Source of the DNA: Acidobacteriota bacterium
GTDB taxonomy: Bacteria; Acidobacteriota; Terriglobia; Acidiferrales; UBA7541
Direction: 5' to 3'
Assembly: GCA_013289825.1 (NCBI GenBank)
Contig: JABCZF010000003.1
Location: 124,001 to 188,000 of the forward strand
DNA: 64,000 nt
The notes under the pieces: generated by a model
Seen by the model: only the letters and a program-made list of their open reading frames with translations
Told to the model about the DNA's origin: nothing
Databases searched by the model: none
Translations under genes and position numbers: made by a program
Shown here: one piece after another, positions 1 through 8,040 of the stretch
How the letters are laid out: every line of letters begins with the position of its first letter
How positions within the stretch are numbered: the stretch's first letter is position 1

Positions 1-794
1 TGTTTCAGCCGTTGAATGTGAAACGCATTGCGCTCGCCTGCGGGCGTCCACCGCGGAAGCAAAAAACACGACAATCCCTTGGGGGCCTGCGCAAGGATGA
101 GAAACGCATCACACATCGGCGCCGAACAAAACCATTTATGGCCGCTGATAAGGTACTCCCGCGAATTTCCGATTTGCTCCGCCCGTGTGGTATTGGCTCG
201 GACGTCGGACCCGCCCTGCTTCTCCGTCATCCCCATGCCGATGAGGGCGCCGGATTTTTCTGTCACGGGACGAAATCGCGGATCGTAGTTTGTGGCGAGA
301 ATTCGCGGCTCCCACTCCGCCGCCAAACCAGGCTCCGCGCGAAGCGCAGCCACGGCCGCAAAGGTCATTGATACTGGACAGGTATGCCCCGCTTCGTTCT
401 GTGTCGTCAACAGCAGCATCGCGGCGCGTGCCACGTTGGCACCTTTTCGCGGCTCAGCCCAGGGCAGGCTATGCAGCCCGTTCTCAACGGACGTCCGCAT
501 CAAGTTATGCCAGGAAGGATGGAACTCGACCTCATCGCGGCGGTTGCCGAAGCGGTCATGGGTGTGCAGCACCGGTTCGTTTTCGTTGGCCTCAAATCCC
601 CAGCGCTGCACCTCTTCTGTCCCGAGCCGTCGTCCGAGTTCACGGAGCCGCCCGTCCGCCCATCCCGCCTCTTCGCGCTCGACCACCTCTGTCAGGGTAG
701 TGTCAGCGAGATAGAGGTTCAATCCTGTCAGCGGCGGCGGCTGGTTGAAAACTTCATGGGCGATTTTGCCATGGGAAACTTTAAGCGAATTCAC
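1..794 (-). CDS. aidB: AidB-like acyl-CoA dehydrogenase, 3' end cut off by window
   Basis: The visible 264 residues follow the AidB branch of the acyl-CoA dehydrogenase family, flavoproteins induced in the adaptive response to alkylation damage in E. coli. The start VNSLKVSHGKIAHEVFNQPP matches the AidB N-terminus. Further on come MTFAAVAALR, the diagnostic MGMTEKQGGSDVRANTTRA block (FAD/substrate region) and GHKWFCSAPMCDAFL followed by GLSCFLLPR. A GTG start is chosen because a GGAG ribosome site lies about 6 bases upstream and an in-frame stop (822-824) precedes it. The gene lies 27 bases after the S10 peptidase gene and is probably cotranscribed. The C-terminal flavin and DNA-binding parts lie outside the window. 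The family call is firm; the DNA-repair role is inferred. Confidence 0.88.
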   Translation of the reverse strand, partial: MNSLKVSHGKIAHEVFNQPPPLTGLNLYLADTTLTEVVEREEAGWADGRLRELGRRLGTEEVQRWGFEANENEPVLHTHDRFGNRRDEVEFHPSWHNLMRTSVENGLHSLPWAEPRKGANVARAAMLLLTTQNEAGHTCPVSMTFAAVAALRAEPGLAAEWEPRILATNYDPRFRPVTEKSGALIGMGMTEKQGGSDVRANTTRAEQIGNSREYLISGHKWFCSAPMCDAFLILAQAPKGLSCFLLPRWTPAGERNAFHIQRLK

Positions 795-821
795 AAAGCT
801 CTCCGCACGAAACGCGAAAAC

Positions 822-2387
822 CTATTGCTTGGTGGCGCGGTCGATGAAGCCGGCGATTTGGTTGTGCAGGCTTACGCGGTCCTCATCGTGGAGGTACATC
901 ATGTGGCCGGCGTTGTAGTAGTCGAGCTTGACGTTTTTCTGCAAATCGGGCGGCAGGCCGAGGTGCTCCATGGTGAATTCCGTGGCGAAAAATGGCGTGG
1001 CCATATCGTAGTAGCCGTTTTCGACTTCGAGGAGGAGCCTGGGATTGGTGATCATGGCTTGCGCGAGATCACCCTGGACATTTGGACCGCTGGGAAAAAA
1101 TCCTCGGGGCCCTCGGGATTGGCGAGTCCAGTTCCAGCCGCTACCGCCGCCGCTGGTGTTGTGATAGACCTTGTCCTTGCCGAACTTCAGTTCCTCGTGA
1201 TTGTAGGAATTGATGAGCGCGGTGTACGCGCCGCCGACGGCGGGGCCTTCGGGATCGCCTTGCGCGTTTTCCTCAAGCAGATCGGCCGTGTAGCCGGTGA
1301 AGCGCGCGTCGATACGGCCGGTGGTCAGGCCTTCGCTGCGCCGGAGTTCGACGCGGAACTGACTGAGGTTCACGCGCAGATCCGCCTTGATCAAATAGTC
1401 TTCGCTTAAGCCCGTGAAGCGAGAAAGTTTTTTCGCTACAACGGCTTTATCACTTAGAGACAGTTCGCTGCCCTTGAAAAGCGCAGCGGCGTACTCACCG
1501 GAGGCGAATTTCCGCACTTCCTCGACGAATCCGGGCAAGTCGACGGGCCGGTCTTTCAACACCTTGTGGTACCAGGCGACGGCGGCGTAGCTCGGGAGGT
1601 AGTAGATGTAGGAGCGATCATCGCCCGCAGGAAAGGTGATGGTGGACAGATCGAGAACCGAAGAAATCAGGACGATGCCGTTCAAGTGCACGGTGTCGTG
1701 GTTCTGCAAATAATTTCCCAACGCCGCGGAGCGGAACGTGCCGTAACTTTCACCGATCAGAAACTTCGGTGAATTCCAGCGGTCATTGCGGCTCAAGTAG
1801 GTGACGATGAATTGTCCAAAGGCCTCGACGTCTTCGTCGACACCGTAAAAATCCTTTTCCACCGCTTTGCAGACGGCGTGGCTGTAGCCAGTGCCCATCG
1901 CGTCGATGAAAACGAGATCGGTCTTGTCCAGAAGGCTCTCGCTGTTATCAACGAGTTTGTACGGAGCGGGCGGAGTGAACGTGCCGTCAACGGTCCAGGC
2001 ACGGCGGGGGCCGAAGGCGCCCATGTGCAGCCACATTGTGGCGGAGCCGGGGCCTCCGTTGTAGAGGAAGGCAATGGGGCGGGTGCTGAGGTCTCGTACG
2101 TCGCTGCGCGTGTACGCGGCGGAGTACAGCAATCCGGTGGCCTCGCCTTTGTCGTTCTTGAGGAGCGTGGTGCTGGCGGTGGCTTTGTAAGGAATGGCTT
2201 GGCCTCCGAGGCGGATGGTGTGATCGGTGACGGAAGAATCTTCCTTCGTAGCGGCTGCGTCGCACTTGTCGGGAGCTTTGACTTCCGGAGCTTTCGCTTC
2301 CCGCTCCGGGGCTTGCGCCGAGAGGCACGGCGCCTGAGCACACAACCAGAGGAATCCCGCCGTCGAAACCCACAAACTCTTGTTCAT
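822..2387 (-). CDS. Secreted serine carboxypeptidase, S10 family
   Basis: This 521-residue protein is a probable periplasmic or secreted carboxypeptidase of the S10 alpha/beta-hydrolase family, removing C-terminal residues from peptides. The start at MNKSLW gives a signal peptide ending near CLSAQA; longer in-frame extensions are low-complexity and non-secretory. The substrate-binding motif YNGGPGSATMW lies near residue 110 and the nucleophile in GESYGT near residue 215. Candidate Asp and His of the triad lie in YDMATPFF and AGHMMYLHDE close to the C-terminus. Bacterial S10 enzymes of this length with no prodomain are common in Acidobacteriota. It is followed by the aidB-like gene with a short gap and preceded, after 148 bases, by the ADOP permease. 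Confidence 0.9.
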   Translation of the reverse strand: MNKSLWVSTAGFLWLCAQAPCLSAQAPEREAKAPEVKAPDKCDAAATKEDSSVTDHTIRLGGQAIPYKATASTTLLKNDKGEATGLLYSAAYTRSDVRDLSTRPIAFLYNGGPGSATMWLHMGAFGPRRAWTVDGTFTPPAPYKLVDNSESLLDKTDLVFIDAMGTGYSHAVCKAVEKDFYGVDEDVEAFGQFIVTYLSRNDRWNSPKFLIGESYGTFRSAALGNYLQNHDTVHLNGIVLISSVLDLSTITFPAGDDRSYIYYLPSYAAVAWYHKVLKDRPVDLPGFVEEVRKFASGEYAAALFKGSELSLSDKAVVAKKLSRFTGLSEDYLIKADLRVNLSQFRVELRRSEGLTTGRIDARFTGYTADLLEENAQGDPEGPAVGGAYTALINSYNHEELKFGKDKVYHNTSGGGSGWNWTRQSRGPRGFFPSGPNVQGDLAQAMITNPRLLLEVENGYYDMATPFFATEFTMEHLGLPPDLQKNVKLDYYNAGHMMYLHDEDRVSLHNQIAGFIDRATKQ

Positions 2388-2535
2388 CGAATTGCTCCCA
2401 GCTTCAAAGTTAGATCGCGGCGAATCTCGCGAACCCGCGGGATTGTATGTTGGCGCGCCGGCGGAGTCAAAGAAAGCGGCTGTTGGATGAGGCCTGGTTC
2501 GTGGTCCTGAAAGGAAGGGGGGCACTGGCCATGAC

Positions 2536-5262
2536 TTATTCGTAACGCAAGGCGACCAGGGGATCGACACGGGTGGCGCGGCGGGCGGGCAAGAAGCAGG
2601 CGCCGATGCCGACGAGCACGACAAGCGTTACAACTGCGGTGAACGTCCATGGGTCCGTCGCAGAAACGCCCCAAATCTGGCTGACGAGAAATCGAGTCAG
2701 GCCGTAACTTGCGAAGAAGCCGATAAGGATTCCCGTAGTGATCAGGCGCACACCTTTTGTGAGAATCATTTTCAAAATGCTGGATTGCTGGGCGCCGAGG
2801 GCCATGCGGATGCCGATCTCGTGAGTTTGCAGCGAGACCGTGTAGGCCATTACGCTGAAGACGCCAATCACGACGAGCAGCAGGGCAATGCTTGCCAGCG
2901 GCATGGAGATCAGCAGACCAAACTCTGGCGTGGAGTAGGAAAATCTCTGTAGAAAATCTTCGAGCGGGCTGGAAAGCCCAATGATTTCGTCGCGGTCCAC
3001 CGCCCAAATTTGTTCCTGAACGGCGTTCCTCAGGGAAGCTGGATCTACGGTGGTCTTCAACAGGAGAGAGAATCCCCCACGAACGGTATAGGGAAGGAAG
3101 ATCATGGGCATGGCGGGCTGCTGAGGTCCGGCATTCTTCATGTTCGCGACAACGCCGACGATTTCGAAATCGGAATCTTGCGGCGGTTGGGTGATGCTCT
3201 TGAAGGCTTTCAGCTGGAGCTGTTGGCCGATGGGGTTCGCATCGCCGAAGAGGTCGCGCGCCAATCGCTGATTGATCACGCCGGCGTATTGTGCCGTTCG
3301 TACTTCACTTTCGGAGAGCCACCGCCCCTGGATCATGCGCATTTCCAGCGTTGGAAGAAAATTTTCGTCGCAAGCCAGAAGACCCGCTTCTTCGGAATGC
3401 GTTGCCCCGGGCGCGGTCACTTGGAGACCGCGCGTGGGCGAATATCCGGGAAGCGCGTCCTCGACCGAAACGTGGGCCACGCCGGGCAGGGCTTTTAACC
3501 GTTCGACGACGCCCAGGAGTACGACCCGTCCCTGGGGCGAAGCGAATCTTTGGGTAGCGGGAGTCCTGTTGTGGCTCGGAGGAGGCAGGAAAACGACGAG
3601 CAAGACATTCTTGGGATTGAAACCAAGGTCTACGTGCGTGAGAAAGAAAAAGCTGCGCATCATCAATCCGGCGCCGATCAAAAGGACGATGGAGAAAGCG
3701 ACTTCAGCGATGACCAATCCTGCGCGGAGCTTGCCGTGGCGGAAGCCGCCGTTTGCGCCTTTGCCTGTGCCCGCAAGTTGCGGTTGCAAGTCGACGCGCA
3801 TCACATGAAGCGCCGGAGCCAATCCGCAGATCAGCGTCGTAAGGAGAGTAAGGCCCAAGGCGAAGAATAAAACGGGCGGATTGAGCCCGAGTCCTGTTTC
3901 ACCTCCTATATGCCCGCCGCCAGAGATGTCTCCCGTGCGGGGGAGGATGGCCGGAACGAATTTCGTGCCGAACCAGGCAAGGAGACAGCCCACAGCGCAA
4001 GCGGCAATCGCCAGCACAGAACTTTCCGCCAAGAGCTGGCGAACCAGGCGACCGCGAGTTGCGCCAAGGGCAGAGCGGACCGCCATCTCTTTTTCTCGTA
4101 CGGTCGCGCGGGCTAACAGCAGATTCGCCACATTACTGCAAGCGATTAGGAGCAGCATCGCGACCGCCGCGAGCAAATCATAGAGCAGATGTTTTAAGTC
4201 AGAACTGAATTGCCCCCACCCCTTCGGCGGTGTCATAAAGAAGTCGGCCGCGGTCAGAACTCGCAGCGCGAAGTGTTTTGGAAAATCGTCGGGATGAAGA
4301 AGCGCCAGGCGTTTCACGATTACCTCGAGGTCCGCGGAAGCCGTCTCCATCGTTACGCCGGGCTTTAGGCGGGCCAACACGGTAGCCGGAAATTCTCCAT
4401 CAGCGCGCGGAGTGTCGCGTGAGCGGGCGATCGGAATCCAGATTTGGGCTTGAGAACCGAAGGCCTGGAAGCGCGGGGGCATCACGCCCACCAGCATCCG
4501 CGGTTCGCCATCGATAGTAAGTGTCTTGCCGAGAATTTTCGCGTCCTCGTGGAAAACGCCTCTCCACGTTTTGTAACTCATCACGAAAATGGGCGGGGCT
4601 CCGGGTTTTCCATCTTCCGGAGCGATGCCGCGCCCGAGGAGCGGCGGCACTCCATAAAAATCAAAGGCGTCGGAGGTAACCCGAGCGTCGTAGAACTGGT
4701 ACATCTGGGAGCCGTCGTTGGCAAGCACGATCCCGCCTGCGGTGATGTAGCCAACGATGTTTTCGAAGACTTGGTTTTGCTCGCGGACAACATCCAGATC
4801 TGCCAAACGAAGGGACAGAGATTCTACGCTGCTTTCCACCTGGCCTGTGTTTTCCGTGTTCCGTATGATCGGAATTACCAAGCGGTTCGCGTCTTTTGCT
4901 GAAAACGCATTAAAAAATAGATTATAGAAAATGCTGAAGACGACCGTGGAGGCGCCTATGCCCAGAGCCAGCGCGAAAATGGCGATCATGGCGAAGCGGC
5001 GGTCTTTGCGAAGATTGCGGATGGCGTAGCGGAAATCGCGGAGGAGGTTGTCGAGGTGCGTCTCCCAGCGGACGTCGCGGACTTCTTCTGTGACGCGGGT
5101 GAGGCCGCCGAATTCGAGTCTTGCGCGGCGGCGCGCTTCGTCTGGGGTGATTCCTGCGGCGACGTAATCGGCCATTTGGCGTTCGAGGTGGAATTGGAGT
5201 TCTTGGTCGAGTTCTTTCTCCGAGCGAGATTTTTGAAAGAGGCGGCGAATGGGGCGTAGCAT
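2536..5262 (-). CDS. ADOP-type ABC transporter permease (MacB/FtsX-like)
   Basis: This is a 908-residue duplicated permease of the acidobacterial ADOP class. A cytoplasmic prefix of about 75 residues (RLFQKSRSEKELDQELQFHL) precedes a first membrane segment near 90-112. A MacB-like periplasmic domain follows, then an FtsX block around 370-470, a second periplasmic domain, and a final FtsX block ending in the family signature PARRATRVDPLVALRYE. No ATPase gene is adjacent, as is usual for these orphan permeases; a distant MacB-type ATPase is assumed. The ATG overlaps the stop of the padR gene as TGATG, so translation is probably coupled and expression set by that regulator. Substrate unknown. 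Confidence 0.92.
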   Translation of the reverse strand: MLRPIRRLFQKSRSEKELDQELQFHLERQMADYVAAGITPDEARRRARLEFGGLTRVTEEVRDVRWETHLDNLLRDFRYAIRNLRKDRRFAMIAIFALALGIGASTVVFSIFYNLFFNAFSAKDANRLVIPIIRNTENTGQVESSVESLSLRLADLDVVREQNQVFENIVGYITAGGIVLANDGSQMYQFYDARVTSDAFDFYGVPPLLGRGIAPEDGKPGAPPIFVMSYKTWRGVFHEDAKILGKTLTIDGEPRMLVGVMPPRFQAFGSQAQIWIPIARSRDTPRADGEFPATVLARLKPGVTMETASADLEVIVKRLALLHPDDFPKHFALRVLTAADFFMTPPKGWGQFSSDLKHLLYDLLAAVAMLLLIACSNVANLLLARATVREKEMAVRSALGATRGRLVRQLLAESSVLAIAACAVGCLLAWFGTKFVPAILPRTGDISGGGHIGGETGLGLNPPVLFFALGLTLLTTLICGLAPALHVMRVDLQPQLAGTGKGANGGFRHGKLRAGLVIAEVAFSIVLLIGAGLMMRSFFFLTHVDLGFNPKNVLLVVFLPPPSHNRTPATQRFASPQGRVVLLGVVERLKALPGVAHVSVEDALPGYSPTRGLQVTAPGATHSEEAGLLACDENFLPTLEMRMIQGRWLSESEVRTAQYAGVINQRLARDLFGDANPIGQQLQLKAFKSITQPPQDSDFEIVGVVANMKNAGPQQPAMPMIFLPYTVRGGFSLLLKTTVDPASLRNAVQEQIWAVDRDEIIGLSSPLEDFLQRFSYSTPEFGLLISMPLASIALLLVVIGVFSVMAYTVSLQTHEIGIRMALGAQQSSILKMILTKGVRLITTGILIGFFASYGLTRFLVSQIWGVSATDPWTFTAVVTLVVLVGIGACFLPARRATRVDPLVALRYE

Positions 5263-5603
5263 CAGGACTCCTCCCCAGCGCGCAAGATAAGGCCGACGGC
5301 ATCCGAGAGGCACTGCCAATGGATGACCTCAGCGTTCATGTGCCTGCGGCCCTTTTTGCTCAGCGAGTAGAACTTGGCTTGCCGGCCGGTTTCGGATTCT
5401 TTCCATTCAGCTTGCAACCAGCGTTTATCTTCCACACGATGGAGCGCAGGAGAGAGAGAGCCCTGATGGACCTGGAAGAATTCTTTCGATATTTGCTGAA
5501 GTCGTTGCGCGATGGCGTAACCGTGGCTGGGGCCCAGGGCGACAACCTTGAGGATCAGCATATCGAGAGCGCCACGAAGGAGTGCTTGTGTGCTTTCCGG
5601 CAT
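5262..5603 (-). CDS. PadR-family transcriptional regulator of the ADOP permease
   Basis: A 113-residue single-domain winged-helix PadR regulator. The N-terminus LLRGALDMLILKVVALGPSH and the HGYAIAQRL helix are typical. The wing region reads HQGSLSPALHRVEDKRWL where most homologues have QGSLYPALHRLE, so the usual Tyr is a Ser here. It is cotranscribed and translationally coupled (TGATG) with the ADOP permease, an arrangement characteristic of Acidobacteriota. PadR proteins usually repress their own operon and are released by a ligand; the promoter directly upstream carries a suitable inverted repeat. Ligand unknown. Confidence 0.93.
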   Translation of the reverse strand: MPESTQALLRGALDMLILKVVALGPSHGYAIAQRLQQISKEFFQVHQGSLSPALHRVEDKRWLQAEWKESETGRQAKFYSLSKKGRRHMNAEVIHWQCLSDAVGLILRAGEES

Positions 5604-5623
5604 AGCGATACCTAGAGACTCGA

Positions 5624-5652
5624 CATATATGCTTGAATCGAGCCTATGTCAA
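5624..5652 (-). promoter_or_regulatory. padR-ADOP promoter with overlapping inverted repeat
   Basis: Reading the minus strand, a consensus -35 TTGACA (5652-5647) and a -10 TATATG (5629-5624) are separated by exactly 17 bases. Transcription would start near 5617, leaving a leader of about 14 bases before the padR ATG at 5603. The half-sites GACATA and TATGTC form an inverted repeat that covers both promoter elements, as expected for an autorepressor operator. Promoter assignment is by consensus; PadR binding is inferred. Confidence 0.6.
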
Positions 5653-5743
5653 CAGGGGAATTTCATTTGAGAGCGGCAGGAGCAGAAAGGAGGAAGAACC
5701 CGGTCCGGATTGGCTATGCCAACTTTGTGATTGCGGGCAGTGG

Positions 5744-6418
5744 CTACGGGCGAAACGTTTTCTGATTTTTTTGGCGCGCGACCTCCAGAGCATCTGTTTC
5801 TTTTTTCTGACGATCGGCTTCTTTCATAGTGCCGTTTTGTTTCTCGAGTCTCACGGATTCCGCGATGGCGAGTTCCGCTTCGGCATTGGCTCGCTTGGAG
5901 TACAGGACGAGTCCGAAACGTTCGGTGAAAGCGGAATGGACCAGATTGAAGGAGTACTGCGCGTCTTCCCAGGAAGCGACCAGGCTTCCTTGGGCTTCAT
6001 ACCGGTCGGTCGACGCTGGATCGGCGGCCGGAGCAAGAGTTGTCGAAGGGCCGTAGTTCGCTGAAATGGACTTGACCATGTCCCCCGCAGTGAGGCCTTC
6101 CGTGGAGGATTGATCGTAGGTTACGGACATTTTGTAGAGCGCGCCGTCATAAAAAGAAAATAGAATCTGTTCGACGCTGTCCGTTCGATAGGCGGACCCG
6201 GGAATGTTCGGCGGCCACCAGGTCACTTCTTGAAAAAGTGCGGGGCCCGGATGAGTCACAGTGACGTCGGCTAACTTCTGGTCTGTTTGTTTCAGCACTG
6301 TTGCGAGGTTTGTTCCGAGTGAAAAACCTCGATATTTGGACAAATCTTGTGGGTGGAGGGTGGAGGCCGTAAGAAGCAGTGCAGTGAGACAAAGAATCAC
6401 GCAGCGTACCGTTTTCAT
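5744..6418 (-). CDS. Secreted protein of unknown function
   Basis: A 224-residue protein with a clear Sec signal peptide (KTVRCVILCLTALLLTASTL, cleavage around residue 23). The mature part begins DLSKYRGFSLGTNLATVLKQ, a layout seen in acidobacterial exported proteins whose function is not known. The C-terminal third is charged and probably helical (RANAEAELAIAESVRLEKQN), possibly a short coiled coil. No enzymatic motif is visible. It faces the padR promoter across about 140 bases, and both read leftward. The gene is convincing; no function is proposed. Confidence 0.7.
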   Translation of the reverse strand: MKTVRCVILCLTALLLTASTLHPQDLSKYRGFSLGTNLATVLKQTDQKLADVTVTHPGPALFQEVTWWPPNIPGSAYRTDSVEQILFSFYDGALYKMSVTYDQSSTEGLTAGDMVKSISANYGPSTTLAPAADPASTDRYEAQGSLVASWEDAQYSFNLVHSAFTERFGLVLYSKRANAEAELAIAESVRLEKQNGTMKEADRQKKETDALEVARQKNQKTFRP

Positions 6419-6469
6419 TTTCTCATCTCCTGCGAACTGCTAGGAATTCGAAACACCGCCAGTGGCGGG

Positions 6470-6946
6470 TTATTCCTGGGGCACCTTTTTAGCGGCGCCG
6501 AAGGCGATTGCCGGTAGCGGAGTGGTGGTCACATCCGCTCGGGCGCTCAGCCGAAAATCCTTGACGGGGACCAGGTACATGCCTTCCTGGATATGGCGGG
6601 AGTGCGCGGAGATAGTTAGATAGGGCACGCCGAGGAACCGTTTTGAGATTGTTTTTGAGATCTCCAAGGAGTTGTAGTTTTGGCTCTGCTTCTTCGCCAA
6701 CACACGCTGGACGGCTTTGCGTAGAGTTGCGAGGCTTTCGCGGCCGAGTACCGTGGCCTTCAGTGGTCCGGCTAAATAGAAATAATTCCACATGGCCTTT
6801 TCGATTTTGCGGCCGAGTTCGCGCCCGTTGAGGTTCTGGACGGATCTCCAGCCGGGCAAGAACGTCTCGCTTTCGAGAATCACGCCGGCCGGCAAACGGG
6901 TGTTCTCTCTGATGAAAATGGTCGGTGCAAGTTTGTTTTCTGGCAT
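6470..6946 (-). CDS. Conserved-looking cytoplasmic protein, function unknown
   Basis: A 158-residue protein with no signal peptide or membrane segment. It has an ordered, mixed composition (FIRENTRLPAGVILESETFL, then GRKIEKAMWNYFYLAGPLKA). This is unlike the Arg/Pro-rich shadow frames around it, which supports it being a real gene. I do not recognise a family, though similar single-domain proteins of about this length occur in soil Acidobacteriota. Its stop lies about 50 bases before the secreted protein gene, so the two may be cotranscribed. Divergent from the Crp/Fnr gene. Confidence 0.6.
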   Translation of the reverse strand: MPENKLAPTIFIRENTRLPAGVILESETFLPGWRSVQNLNGRELGRKIEKAMWNYFYLAGPLKATVLGRESLATLRKAVQRVLAKKQSQNYNSLEISKTISKRFLGVPYLTISAHSRHIQEGMYLVPVKDFRLSARADVTTTPLPAIAFGAAKKVPQE

Positions 6947-7115
6947 GAGAGCATTCTAGAGCTTGAACAGGCCGACATCGGCGGCTCGCCGAGGTGAGGG
7001 AAACAGCACCTTCTAGGACCGCCATAAGCGGAGCCGCAAGGGGGGAATCGCCCGCCCCAGCCCAGGTAACCGGCCAATATCGCTCCTTCAGGCGCCCAAC
7101 ACGTTTATCTTAAGA

Positions 7116-7158
7116 GACAAGACCTGGCGCGCGCTGTCTCCTTTAGGACAGTCTTGTC
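7116..7158. promoter_or_regulatory. Inverted repeat upstream of the Crp/Fnr gene
   Basis: GACAAGAC (7116-7123) and GTCTTGTC (7151-7158) form a perfect 8-base inverted repeat separated by 27 bases. Inside it, CTGTC and GACAG can form a second hairpin. The right arm ends about 18 bases before the regulator's GTG. It could be an operator or a structured leader; the sequence does not decide between them. Confidence 0.4.
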
Positions 7159-7176
7159 AAAGGTGTTCTTGGTAGG

Positions 7177-7899
7177 GTGAACGTGGCCACCGAACGACCA
7201 TGTCGCAAATGGCGTTTTGGCCTTACTATGAAACCACACAAACACAAGACCAACAGCAAGTTAGAGGTGTTCGACCCACAGGTATTTCTCGATACGGCAG
7301 GAGTGTCACGAAAAATTGCCGAATACCGCAGAAAAGAGTCCATCTACGCGCAAGGGGACGCAGCAGAGAGCGTCATGTACGTGCAGAAGGGCGGGGTAAA
7401 ATTATCGGTGGTGAATGGGTCCGGAAAAGAAGCGGTGGTGGCGATGTTTGGACCGACCGATTTTTTTGGCGAGGGATGCATGGCGGGCCAGGCGATCCGC
7501 ATGGGCACAGCCACAGCCATTACACCAACCACACTTCTGGTTATTGAGAAGCAGGAACTGCTGCGCGTGCTGCACGCCGAGCAAGAACTATCCGACCATT
7601 TCATCCGCTACATGCTGGCGCATAACATCCGGGTCGAGGAGGATCTGGTCGATCAGTTGTTCAACTCGAGTGAAAAGCGGCTGGCGCGCACGCTGCTGCT
7701 GCTCGCCCGGTATGGAAAACAAGATCAGCCGGTTCGCATCTTGCCGAAAGTTTCGCAGGAGACGCTGGCCAACATGGTAGGAACGACGCGCTCGCGCGTG
7801 AATTTCTTCATGAACAAATTCAGAAAACTGGGCTTCATCGAATACAACGGGAAGATCAAGGTCAACAAGTCCTTGCTGACGGTGGTCTTGCACGAGTAA
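7177..7899 (+). CDS. Crp/Fnr-family transcriptional regulator
   Basis: A 240-residue regulator with an N-terminal cyclic-nucleotide-binding-like beta barrel (about 45-150, including FGPTDFFGEGCMAG), a long dimerisation helix and a C-terminal winged helix. The recognition region is SQETLANMVGTTRSRVNFFM, matching the Crp-type HTH. No Cys cluster for an Fnr iron-sulphur centre is present in the N-terminal part. The first start is GTG at 7177; the next in-frame ATG (7228) lacks a visible ribosome site, so the start is uncertain. It lies 141 bases upstream of the GT4/GH130 pair and may control it, which is inference. Confidence 0.85.
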   Translation: MNVATERPCRKWRFGLTMKPHKHKTNSKLEVFDPQVFLDTAGVSRKIAEYRRKESIYAQGDAAESVMYVQKGGVKLSVVNGSGKEAVVAMFGPTDFFGEGCMAGQAIRMGTATAITPTTLLVIEKQELLRVLHAEQELSDHFIRYMLAHNIRVEEDLVDQLFNSSEKRLARTLLLLARYGKQDQPVRILPKVSQETLANMVGTTRSRVNFFMNKFRKLGFIEYNGKIKVNKSLLTVVLHE

Positions 7900-8040
7900 A
7901 GCAGCCCGCTCCTCTCCGCTACACGGGACGGAATTCAGGATTCGACAGAAAACCGCGTTGTTCCAGGCACCCCCAGGGCCGCACATCTGGGGCCAGCAGG
8001 CGGTGATTTTTTCGCAAGTCAGGGATTCACTGGAAATCGA

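Noticed and set aside
384..1409. Long plus-strand open frame (341 codons)
   Set aside because: It is antisense to the aidB-like and S10 genes, whose motifs are clear; its own composition has no family resemblance.
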